From positions 186,001-250,000 of the forward strand of contig JBBELK010000569.1 in assembly GCA_037783545.1 (NCBI GenBank): a DNA stretch of 64,000 bases, given 5' to 3'. The notes below the pieces were generated by a model. It did not search any database and was not told the DNA's origin. It saw nothing but the letters and a program-made list of their open reading frames with translations. The translations under genes were made by a program, and so were the position numbers. Positions 48,601-59,834 of this stretch are shown here, piece by piece. The DNA is from Henricia sp. BOLD:AAB3569. Its lineage: Eukaryota > Echinodermata > Asteroidea > Spinulosida > Echinasteridae. The stretch's first letter is position 1, and each line of letters opens with the position of its first letter.

Positions 48601-50144
48601 CGTGGCTGTCTGTACACACCTCTTTGGGGTACTCCTGAGTTGTGCGCATGCTCAGTAATTCGGACTGTCGTTAACGCACCGCAGTTTGGCTCGGCAATTT
48701 GGTCAAAGTGTGGTCCAAACGTCGGCAAATTTGGAGGTCGAAAAATGTTCCGACGAACTTCAAATTTTGCATGCCCTAAACTCTTTATATTGCGCACTTG
48801 TCATAAAAAATTGACAGACTTTCGCCGGGAAATGGCAGAGAAATTTTAAAGTTTAGAAAAAACTGGGTTGAGGCTTCCTGACTGCTCTCACGCAAACCGT
48901 GGCTGTCTGTACACACCTCTTTGGGGTACTCCTGAGTTGTGCGCATGCTCAGTCATTCGGACTGTCGTTAACGCACCGCAGTTTGGCTCGGCAATTTGGT
49001 CAAAGTGTGGTCCAAACGTCGGCAAATTTGGAGGTCGAAAAATGTTCCGACGAACTTCAAATTTTGCATGCCCTAAACTCTCTATATTGCGCACTTGTCA
49101 TAAAAAATTGACAGACTTACGCCGGGAAATGGCAGAGAAATTTCAAAGTTTAGAAAAAACTGGGTTGAGGCTTCCTGACTGCTCTCACGCAAACCGTGGC
49201 TGTCTGTACACACCTCTTTGGGGTACTCCTGAGTTGTGCGCATGCTCAGTCATTCGGACTGTCGTTAACGCACCGCAGTTTGGCTCGGCAATTTGGTCAA
49301 AGTGTGGTCCAAACGTCGGCAAATTTGGAGGTCGAAAAATGTTCCGACGAACTTCAAATTTTGCATGCCCTAAACTCTCTATATTGCGCACTTGTCATAA
49401 AAAATTGACAGACTTTCCCCGGGAAATGGCAGATAAATTTCAAAGTTTAGAAAAAACTGGGTTGAGGCTTCCTGACTGCTCTCACGCAAACCGTGGCTGT
49501 CTGTACACACCTCTTTGGGGTACTCCTGAGTTGTGCGCATGCTCAGTCATTCGGACTGTCGTTAACGCACCGCAGTTTGGCTCGGCAATTTGGTCAAAGT
49601 GTGGTCCAAACGTCGGCAAATTTGGAGGTCGAAAAATGTTCCGACGAACTTCAAATTTTGCATGCCCTAAACTCTCTATATTGCGCACTTGTCATAAAAA
49701 ATTGACAGACTTTCGCCGGGAAATGGCAGAGAAATTTCAAAGTTTAGAAAAAACTGGGTTGAGGCTTCCTGACTGCTCTCACGCAAACCGTGGCTGTCTG
49801 TACACACCTCTTTGGGGTACTCCTGAGTTGTGCGCATGCTCAGTCATTCGGACTGTCGTTAACGCACCGCAGTTTGGCTCGGCAATTTGGTCAAAGTGTG
49901 GTCCAAACGTGGGCAAATTTGGAGGTCGAAAAATGTTCCGACGAACTTCAAATTTTGCATGCCCTAAACTCTCTATATTGCGCACTTGTCATAAAAAATT
50001 GACAGACTTTCGCCGGGAAATGGCAGAGAAATTTCAAAGTTTAGAAAAAACTGGGTTGAGGCTTCCTGACTGCTCTCACGCAAACCGTGGCTGTCTGTAC
50101 ACACCTCTTTGGGGTACTCCTGAGTTGTGCGCATGCTCAGTCAT
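45678..50144 (+). repeat. Satellite section between SINE copies 7 and 8
   Basis: Exactly 15 monomers plus the 12-bp duplication. It contains a four-monomer (1,188-bp) tandem duplication marked by the private CCGATGAAC at 47266 and 48454. The CTCTTTATATTG monomer follows (near 48782), then GAAATTTTAAAG (near 48847), GACTTACGCCGGG (near 49117), a CCCCGGGAAATGGCAGAT monomer (near 49420) and AAACGTGGGC (near 49908). Confidence 0.93.
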
Positions 50145-50690
50145 GGGCGGTCGGGTTGGCGTACGGGTTCTTTCCTCGACTTTCACCTCTGGCGTCCCGG
50201 GTTCGAATCCGGGGCGTGTATGTGGATTGGGTTTGCAGTCCCTACTTGACCGCGTGGGTTTTCCCCTGGGGCAATCTCTGGGGGTTTTCCTCCCACTTCA
50301 AAAACTGAAACTCCTTCTTCTTCATCTCAAGTTGATAATATAGTATTGTTTAATCTAAAAAACCGTATAGATGATGGCTTAAAGGGCCCTTAGTTGCCGA
50401 AGATGCCATAAAATATACAACAACAACATGCTCAGTCATTCGGACTGTCGTTAACGCACCGCAGTTTGGCTCGGCAATTTGGTCAAAGTGTGGTCCAAAC
50501 GTCGGCAAATTTGGATTTCGAAAAATGTTCCGACGAACTTCAAATTTTGCATGCCCTAAACTCTCTATATTGCGCACTTGTCATAAAAAATTGACAGACT
50601 TTCGCCGGGAAATGGCAGAGAAATTTCAAAGTTTAGAAAAAAATGGGTTGAGGCTTCCTGACTGCTCTCACGCAAACCGTGGCTGTCTGT
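47290..50690 (+). repeat. Duplicated SINE-bearing block, right copy (approximate ends)
   Basis: Counterpart of 36.0-39.4 kb at an 11,287-bp offset, including SINE copy 8. Differences include CCGATGAAC at 48454, CCCCGGGAAATGGCAGAT near 49420 (CGCC in the left copy), GACTTACGCC near 49117 and GGATTTCG near 50514. Confidence 0.82.
50145..50427 (+). mobile_element. tRNA-derived SINE, subtype B (283 bp), copy 8
   Basis: Same insertion base, with duplications at 50133-50144 and 50428-50439. A-like box at 50157-50167, B box at 50200-50210. It shares AACTGAAACTCC with copy 6, at an offset of exactly 11,287 bp. The right flank has the private AATTTGGATTTCG (near 50511). Confidence 0.88.
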
Positions 50691-51261
50691 ACACACCTCT
50701 TTGGGGTACTCCTGAGTTGTGCGCATGCTCAGTCATTCGGACTGTCGTTAACGCACCGCAGTTTGGCTCGGCAATTTGGTCAAAGTGTGGTCCAAACGTC
50801 GGCAAATTTGGAGGTCGAAAAATGTTCCGACGAACTTCAAATTTTGCATGCCCTAAACTCTCTATATTGCGCACTTGTCATAAAAAATTGACAGACTTTC
50901 GCCGGGAAATGGCAGAGAAATTTCAAAGTTTAGAAAAAACTGGGTTGAGGCTTCCTGACTGCTCTCACGCAAACCGTGGCTGTCTGTACACACCTCTTTG
51001 GGGTACTCCTGAGTTGTGCGCATGCTCAGTCATTCGGACTGTCGTTAACGCACCGCAGTTTGGCTCGGCAATTTGGTCAAAGTGTGGTCCAAACGTCGGC
51101 CAATTTGGAGGTCGAAAAATGTTCCGACGAACTTCAAATTTTGCATGCCCTAAACTCTCTATATTGCGCACTTGTCATAAAAAATTGACAGACTTTCGCC
51201 GGGAAATGGCAGAGAAATTTCAAAGTTTAGAAAAAACTGGGTTGAGGCTTCCTGACTGCTC

Positions 51262-53342
51262 TCACGCAAACCGTGGCTGTCTGTACACACCTCTTTGGGG
51301 TACTCCTGAGTTGTGCGCATGCTCAGTAATTCGGAATGTCGTTAACGCACCGCAGTTTGGCTCGGCAATTTGGTCAAAGTGTGGTCCAAACGTCGGCAAA
51401 TTTGGAGGTCGAAAAATGTTCCGACGAACTTCAAATTTTGCATGCCCTAAACTCTCTATATTGCGCACTTGTCATAACAAATTGACAGACTTTCGCCGGG
51501 AAATGGCAGAGAAATTTCAAAGTTTAGAAAAAACTGGGTTGAGGCTTCCTGACTGCTCTCACGCAAACCGTGGCTGTCTGTACACACCTCTTTGGGGTAC
51601 TCCTGAGTTGTGCGCATGCTCAGTCATTCGGACTGTCGTTAACGCACCGCAGTTTGGCTCGGCAATTTGGTCAAAGTGTGGTCCAAACGTCGGCCAATTT
51701 GGAGGTCGAAAAATGTTCCGACGAACTTCAAATTTTGCATGCCCTAAACTCTCTATATTGCGCACTTGTCATAAAAAATTGACAGACTTTCGCCGGGAAA
51801 TGGCAGAGAAATTTCAAAGTTTAGAAAAAACTGGGTTGAGGCTTCCTGACTGCTCTCACGCAAACCGTGGCTGTCTGTACACACCTCTTTGGGGTACTCC
51901 TGAGTTGTGCGCATGCTCAGTAATTCGGACTGTCGTTAACGCACCGCAGTTTGGCTCGGCAATTTGGTCAAAGTGTGGTCCAAACGTCGGCAAATTTGGA
52001 GGTCGAAAAATGTTCCGACGAACTTCAAATTTTGCATGCCCTAAACTCTCTATATTGCGCACTTGTCATAAAAAATTGACAGACTTTCGCCGGGAAATGG
52101 CAGAGAAATTTTAAAGTTTAGAAAAACCTGGGTTGAGGCTTCCTGACTGCTCTCACGCAAACCGTGGCTGTCTGTACACACCTCTTTGGGGTACTCCTGA
52201 GTTGTGCGCATGCTCAGTCATTCGGACTGTCGTTAACGCACCGCAGTTTGGCTCGGCAATTTGGTCAAAGTGTGGTCCAAACGTCGGCAAATTTGGAGGT
52301 CGAAAAATGTTCCGACGAACTTCAAATTTTGCATGCCCTAAACTCTCTATATTGCGCACTTGTCATAAAAAATTGACAGACTTTCGCCGGGAAATGGCAG
52401 AGAAATTTCAAAGTTTAGAAAAAACTGGGTTGAGGCTTCCTGACTGCTCTCACGCAAACCGTGGCTGTCTGTACACACCTCTTTGGGGTACTCCTGAGTT
52501 GTGCGCATGCTCAGTCATTCGGACTGTCGTTAACGCACCGCAGTTTGGCTCGGCAATTTGGTCAAAGTGTGGTCCAAACGTCGGCAAATTTGGAGGACAA
52601 AAAAATGTTCCGACGTACTTCAAATTTTGCATGCCCTAAACTCTCTATATTGCGCACTTGTCATAAAAAATTGACAGACTTTCGCCCGGAAATGGCAGAG
52701 AAATTTCAAAGTTTAGAAAAAACTGGGTTGAGGCTTCCTGACTGCTCTCACGCAAACCGTGGCTGTCTGTACACACCTCTTTGGGGTACTCCTGAGTTGT
52801 GCGCATGCTCAGTCATTCGGACTGTCGTTAACGCACCGCAGTTTGGCTCGGCAATTTGGTCAAAGTGTGGTCCAAACGTCGGCAAATTTGGAGGTCGAAA
52901 AATGTTCCGACTAACTTCAAATTTTGCATGCCCTAAACTCTCTATATTGCGCACTTGTCATAACAAATTGACAGACTTTCGCCGGGAAATGGCAGAGAAA
53001 TTTCAAAGTTTAGAAAAAACTGGGTTGAGGCTTCCTGACTGCTCTCACGCAAACCGTGGCTGTCTGTACACACCTCTTTGGGGTACTCCTGAGTTGTGCG
53101 CATGCTCAGTCATTCGGACTGTCGTTAACGCACCGCAGTTTGGCTCGGCAATTTGGTCAAAGTGTGGTCCAAACGTCGGCAAATTTGGAGGTCAAAAAAA
53201 TGTTCCGACGAACTTCAAATTTTGCATGCCCTAAACTCTCTATATTGCGCACTTGTCATAAAAAATTGACAGACTTTCGCCGGGAAATGGCAGAGAAATT
53301 TCAAAGTTTAGAAAAAACTGGGTTGAGGCTTCCTGACTGCTC
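51262..53342 (+). repeat. 2,081-bp HOR unit, first of a tandem pair
   Basis: Seven monomers, two bases longer than 7 x 297 because two have GGTC/GGACAAAAAAATG runs with one extra base. The partner is 53343-55423. GGACAAAAAAATG (first unit only, near 52595) and GGTTGAAAAATG (near 53489) distinguish the two. Confidence 0.85.
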
Positions 53343-55423
53343 TCACGCAAACCGTGGCTGTCTGTACACACCTCTTTGGGGTACTCCTGAGTTGTGCGCA
53401 TGCTCAGTAATTCGGAATGTCGTTAACGCACCGCAGTTTGGCTCGGCAATTTGGTCAAAGTGTGGTCCAAACGTCGGCAAATTTGGAGGTTGAAAAATGT
53501 TCCGACGAACTTCAAATTTTGCATGCCCTAAACTCTCTATATTGCGCACTTGTCATAACAAATTGACAGACTTTCGCCGGGAAATGGCAGAGAAATTTCA
53601 AAGTTTAGAAAAAACTGGGTTGAGGCTTCCTGACTGCTCTCACGCAAACCGTGGCTGTCTGTACACACCTCTTTGGGGTACTCCTGAGTTGTGCGCATGC
53701 TCAGTCATTCGGACTGTCGTTAACGCACCGCAGTTTGGCTCGGCAATTTGGTCAAAGTGTGGTCCAAACGTCGGCCAATTTGGAGGTCGAAAAATGTTCC
53801 GACGAACTTCAAATTTTGCATGCCCTAAACTCTCTATATTGCGCACTTGTCATAAAAAATTGACAGACTTTCGCAGGGAAATGGCAGAGAAATTTCAAAG
53901 TTTAGAAAAAACTGGGTTGAGGCTTCCTGACTGCTCTCACGCAAACCGTGGCTGTCTGTACACACCTCTTTGGGGTACTCCTGAGTTGTGCGCATGCTCA
54001 GTAATTCGGACTGTCGTTAACGCACCGCAGTTTGGCTCGGCAATTTGGTCAAAGTGTGGTCCAAACGTCGGCAAATTTGGAGGTCGAAAAATGTTCCGAC
54101 GAACTTCAAATTTTGCATGCCCTAAACTCTCTATATTGCGCACTTGTCATAAAAAATTGACAGACTTTCGCCGGGAAATGGCAGAGAAATTTTAAAGTTT
54201 AGAAAAAACTGGGTTGAGGCTTCCTGACTGCTCTCACGCAAACCGTGGCTGTCTGTACACACCTCTTTGGGGTACTCCTGAGTTGTGCGCATGCTCAGTC
54301 ATTCGGACTGTCGTTAACGCACCGCAGTTTGGCTCGGCAATTTGGTCAAAGTGTGGTCCAAACGTCGGCAAATTTGGAGGTCGAAAAATGTTCCGACGAA
54401 CTTCAAATTTTGCATGCCCTAAACTCTCTATATTGCGCACTTGTCATAAAAAATTGACAGACTTTCGCCGGGAAATGGCAGAGAAATTTCAAAGTTTAGA
54501 AAAAACTGGGTTGAGGCTTCCTGACTGCTCTCACGCAAACCGTGGCTGTCTGTACACACCTCTTTGGGGTACTCCTGAGTTGTGCGCATGCTCAGTCATT
54601 CGGACTGTCGTTAACGCACCGCAGTTTGGCTCGGCAATTTGGTCAAAGTGTGGTCCAAACGTCGGCAAATTTGGAGGTCAAAAAAATGTTCCGACGTACT
54701 TCAAATTTTGCATGCCCTAAACTCTCTATATTGCGCACTTGTCATAAAAAATTGACAGACTTTCGCCCGGAAATGGCAGAGAAATTTCAAAGTTTAGAAA
54801 AAACTGGGTTGAGGCTTCCTGACTGCTCTCACGCAAACCGTGGCTGTCTGTACACACCTCTTTGGGGTACTCCTGAGTTGTGCGCATGCTCAGTCATTCG
54901 GACTGTCGTTAACGCACCGCAGTTTGGCTCGGCAATTTGGTCAAAGTGTGGTCCAAACGTCGGCAAATTTGGAGGTCGAAAAATGTTCCGACTAACTTCA
55001 AATTTTGCATGCCCTAAACTCTCTATATTGCGCACTTGTCATAACAAATTGACAGACTTTCGCCGGGAAATGGCAGAGAAATTTCAAAGTTTAGAAAAAA
55101 CTGGGTTGAGGCTTCCTGACTGCTCTCACGCAAACCGTGGCTGTCTGTACACACCTCTTTGGGGTACTCCTGAGTTGTGCGCATGCTCAGTCATTCGGAC
55201 TGTCGTTAACGCACCGCAGTTTGGCTCGGCAATTTGGTCAAAGTGTGGTCCAAACGTCGGCGAATTTGGAGGTCAAAAAAATGTTCCGACGAACTTCAAA
55301 TTTTGCATGCCCTAAACTCTCTATATTGCGCACTTGTCATAAAAAATTGACAGACTTTCGCCGGGAAATGGCAGAGAAATTTCAAAGTTTAGAAAAAACT
55401 GGGTTGAGGCTTCCTGACTGCTC
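53343..55423 (+). repeat. 2,081-bp HOR unit, second of a tandem pair
   Basis: Same ordered variants as the unit starting at 51262, shifted by 2,081 bp: CAGTAATTCGGAATG, CGGCCAATTT, CAGTAATTCGGACTG, GAAATTTTAAAG, consensus, GGTCAAAAAAATG with CGACGTACTTC, and CCGACTAAC. It leads into a CTCTTACGC monomer rather than a third copy. Confidence 0.85.
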
Positions 55424-58400
55424 TTACGCAAACCGTGGCTGTCTGTACACACCTCTTTGGGGTACTCCTGAGTTGTGCGCATGCTCAGTCATTCGGACTG
55501 TCGTTAACGCACCGCAGTTTGGCTCGGCAATTTGGTCAAAGTGTGGTCCAAACGTCGGCAAATTTGGAGGTCGAAAAATGTTCCGACGAACTTCAAATTT
55601 TGCATGCCCTAAACTCTCTATATTGCGCACTTGTCATAAAAAAATTGACAGACTTTCGCCGGGAAATGGCAGAGAAATTTCAAAGTTTAGAAAAAAACTG
55701 GGTTGAGGCTTCCTGACTGCTCTCACGCAAACCGTGGCTGTCTGTACACACCTCTTTGGGGTACTCCTGAGTTGTGCGCATGCTCAGTCATTCGGACTGT
55801 CGTTAACGCACCGCAGTTTGGCTCGGCAATTTGGTCAAAGTGTGGTCCAAACGTCGGCAAATTTGGAGGTCGAAAAATGTTCCGACGAACTTCAAATTTT
55901 GCATGCCCTAAATTCTCTATATTGCGCACTTGTCATAAAAAAATGACAGTCTTTCGCCGGGAAATGGCAGAGAAATTTCAAAGTTTAGAAAAAACTGGGT
56001 TGAGGCTTCCTGACTGCTCTCACGCAAACCGTGGCTGTCTGTACACACCTCTTTGGGGTACTCCTGAGTTGTGCGCATGCTCAGTCATTCGGACTGTCGT
56101 TAACGCACCGCAGTTTGGCTCGGCAATTTGGTCAAAGTGTGGTCCAAACGTCGGCAAATTTGGAGGTCGAAAAATGTTCCGACGAACTTCAAATTTTGCA
56201 TGCCCTAAACTCTCTATATTGCGCACTTGTCATAAAAAATTGACAGACTTTCGCCGGGAAATGGCAGAGAAATTTCAAAGTTTAGAAAAAACTGGGTTGA
56301 GGCTTCCTGACTGCTCTCACGCAAACCGTGGCTGTCTGTACACACCTCTTTGGGGTACTCCTGAGTTGTGCGCATGCTCAGTCATTCGGACTGTCGTTAA
56401 CGCACCGCAGTTTGGCTCGGCAATTTGGTCAAAGTGTGGTCCAAACGTCGGCCAATTTGGAGGTCGAAAAATGTTCCGACGAACTTCAAATTTTGCATGC
56501 CCTAAACTCTCTATATTGCGCACTTGTCATAAAAAATTGACAGACTTTCGCCGGGAAATGGCAGAGAAATTTCAAAGTTTAGAAAAAACTGGGTTGAGGC
56601 TTCCTGACTGCTCTCACGCAAACCGTGGCTGTCTGTACACACCTCTTTGGGGTACTCCTGAGTTGTGCGCATGCTCAGTCATTCGGACTGTCGTTAACGC
56701 ACCGCAGTTTGGCTCGGCAATTTGGTCAAAGTGTGGTCCAAACGTCGGCCAATTTGGAGGTCGAAAAATGTTCCGACGAACTTCAAATTTTGCATGCCCT
56801 AAACTCTCTATATTGCGCACTTGTCATAAAAAATTGACAGACTTTCGCCGGGAAATGGCAGAGAAATTTCAAAGTTTAGAAAAAACTGGGTTGAGGCTTC
56901 CTGACTGCTCTCACGCAAACCGTGGCTGTCTGTACACACCTCTTTGGGGTACTCCTGAGTTGTGCGCATGCTCAGTAATTCGGAATGTCGTTAACGCACC
57001 GCAGTTTGGCTCGGCAATTTGGTCAAAGTGTGGTCCAAACGTCGGCAAATTTGGAGGTCGAAAAATGTTCCGACGAACTTCAAATTTTGCATGCCCTAAA
57101 CTCTCTATATTGCGCACTTGTCATAACAAATTGACAGACTTTCGCCGGGAAATGGCAGAGAAATTTCAAAGTTTAGAAAAAACTGGGTTGAGGCTTCCTG
57201 ACTGCTCTCACGCAAACCGTGGCTGTCTGTACACACCTCTTTGGGGTACTCCTGAGTTGTGCGCATGCTCAGTCATTCGGACTGTCGTTAACGCACCGCA
57301 GTTTGGCTCGGCAATTTGGTCAAAGTGTGGTCCAAACGTCGGCCAATTTGGAGGTCGAAAAATGTTCCGACGAACTTCAAATTTTGCATGCCCTAAACTC
57401 TCTATATTGCGCACTTGTCATAAAAAATTGACAGACTTTCGCCGGGAAATGGCAGAGAAATTTCAAAGTTTAGAAAAAACTGGGTTGAGGCTTCCTGACT
57501 GCTCTCACGCAAACCGTGGCTGTCTGTACACACCTCTTTGGGGTACTCCTGAGTTGTGCGCATGCTCAGTAATTCGGACTGTCGTTAACGCACCGCAGTT
57601 TGGCTCGGCAATTTGGTCAAAGTGTGGTCCAAACGTCGGCAAATTTGGAGGTCGAAAAATGTTCCGACGAACTTCAAATTTTGCATGCCCTAAACTCTCT
57701 ATATTGCGCACTTGTCATAAAAAATTGACAGACTTTCGCCGGGAAATGGCAGAGAAATTTCAAAGTTTAGAAAAAACTGGGTTGAGGCTTCCTGACTGCT
57801 CTCACGCAAACCGTGGCTGTCTGTACACACCTCTTTGGGGTACTCCTGAGTTGTGCGCATGCTCAGTCATTCGGACTGTCGTTAACGCACCGCAGTTTGG
57901 CTCGGCAATTTGGTCAAAGTGTGGTCCAAACGTCGGCAAATTTGGAGGTCGAAAAATGTTCCGACGAACTTCAAATTTTGCATGCCCTAAACTCTCTATA
58001 TTGCGCACTTGTCATAAAAAATTGACAGACTTTCGCCGGGAAATGGCAGAGAAATTTCAAAGTTTAGAAAAAACTGGGTTGAGGCTTCCTGACTGCTCTC
58101 ACGCAAACCGTGGCTGTCTGTACACACCTCTTTGGGGTACTCCTGAGTTGTGCGCATGCTCAGTCATTCGGACTGTCGTTAACGCACCGCAGTTTGGCTC
58201 GGCAATTTGGTCAAAGTGTGGTCCAAACGTCGGCCAATTTGGAGGTCGAAAAATGTTCCGACGAACTTCAAATTTTGCATGCCCTAAACTCTCTATATTG
58301 CGCACTTGTCATAAAAAATTGACAGACTTTCGCCGGGAAATGGCAGAGAAATTTCAAAGTTTAGAAAAAACTGGGTTGAGGCTTCCTGACTGCTCTCACG

Positions 58401-59834
58401 CAAACCGTGGCTGTCTGTACACACCTCTTTGGGGTACTCCTGAGTTGTGCGCATGCTCAGTAATTCGGAATGTCGTTAACGCACCGCAGTTTGGCTCGGC
58501 AATTTGGTCAAAGTGTGGTCCAAACGTCGGCAAATTTGGAGGTCGAAAAATGTTCCGACGAACTTCAAATTTTGCATGCCCTAAACTCTCTATATTGCGC
58601 ACTTGTCATAACAAATTGACAGACTTTCGCCGGGAAATGGCAGAGAAATTTCAAAGTTTAGAAAAAACTGGGTTGAGGCTTCCTGACTGCTCTCACGCAA
58701 ACCGTGGCTGTCTGTACACACCTCTTTGGGGTACTCCTGAGTTGTGCGCATGCTCAGTCATTCGGACTGTCGTTAACGCACCGCAGTTTGGCTCGGCAAT
58801 TTGGTCAAAGTGTGGTCCAAACGTCGGCCAATTTGGAGGTCGAAAAATGTTCCGACGAACTTCAAATTTTGCATGCCCTAAACTCTCTATATTGCGCACT
58901 TGTCATAAAAAATTGACAGACTTTCGCCGGGAAATGGCAGAGAAATTTCAAAGTTTAGAAAAAACTGGGTTGAGGCTTCCTGACTGCTCTCACGCAAACC
59001 GTGGCTGTCTGTACACACCTCTTTGGGGTACTCCTGAGTTGTGCGCATGCTCAGTAATTCGGACTGTCGTTAACGCACCGCAGTTTGGCTCGGCAATTTG
59101 GTCAAAGTGTGGTCCAAACGTCGGCAAATTTGGAGGTCGAAAAATGTTCCGACGAACTTCAAATTTTGCATGCCCTAAACTCTCTATATTGCGCACTTGT
59201 CATAACAAATTGACAGACTTTCGCCGGGAAATGGCAGAGAAATTTTAAAGTTTAGAAAAAACTGGGTTGAGGCTTCCTGACTGCTCTCACGCAAACCGTG
59301 GCTGTCTGTACACACCTCTTTGGGGTACTCCTGAGTTGTGCGCATGCTCAGTCATTCGGACTGTCGTTAACGCACCGCAGTTTGGCTCGGCAATTTGGTC
59401 AAAGTGTGGTCCAAACGTCGGCAAATTTGGAGGTCGAAAAATGTTCCGACGAACTTCAAATTTTGCATGCCCTAAACTCTCTATATTGCGCACTTGTCAT
59501 AAAAAATTGACAGACTTTCGCCGGGAAATGGCAGAGAAATTTCAAAGTTTAGAAAAAACTGGGTTGAGGCTTCCTGACTGCTCTCACGCAAACCGTGGCT
59601 GTCTGTACACACCTCTTTGGGGTACTCCTGAGTTGTGCGCATGCTCAGTCATTCGGACTGTCGTTAACGCACCGCAGTTTGGCTCGGCAATTTGGTCAAA
59701 GTGTGGTCCAAACGTCGGCAAATTTGGAGGTCGAAAAATGTTCCGACGAACTTCAAATTTTGCATGCCCTAAACTCTCTATATTGCGCACTTGTCATAAA
59801 AAATTGACAGACTTTCGCCGGGAAATGGCAGAGA

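Larger units (their letters stand above)
50428..59834 (+). repeat. Satellite section right of the last SINE
   Basis: About 31.5 monomers without insertions. A seven-monomer unit is tandemly duplicated at a 2,081-bp offset (51262-53342 and 53343-55423): CAGTAATTCGGAATG, CGGCCAATTT, CAGTAATTCGGACTG, GAAATTTTAAAG, CGACGTACTTC and CCGACTAAC all recur at that offset. A five-monomer, 1,485-bp duplication follows (56614 and 58099 phase points). Other variants include GGCGAATTTGG near 55260 and ATGACAGTCTTTCG near 55944. Confidence 0.93.
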
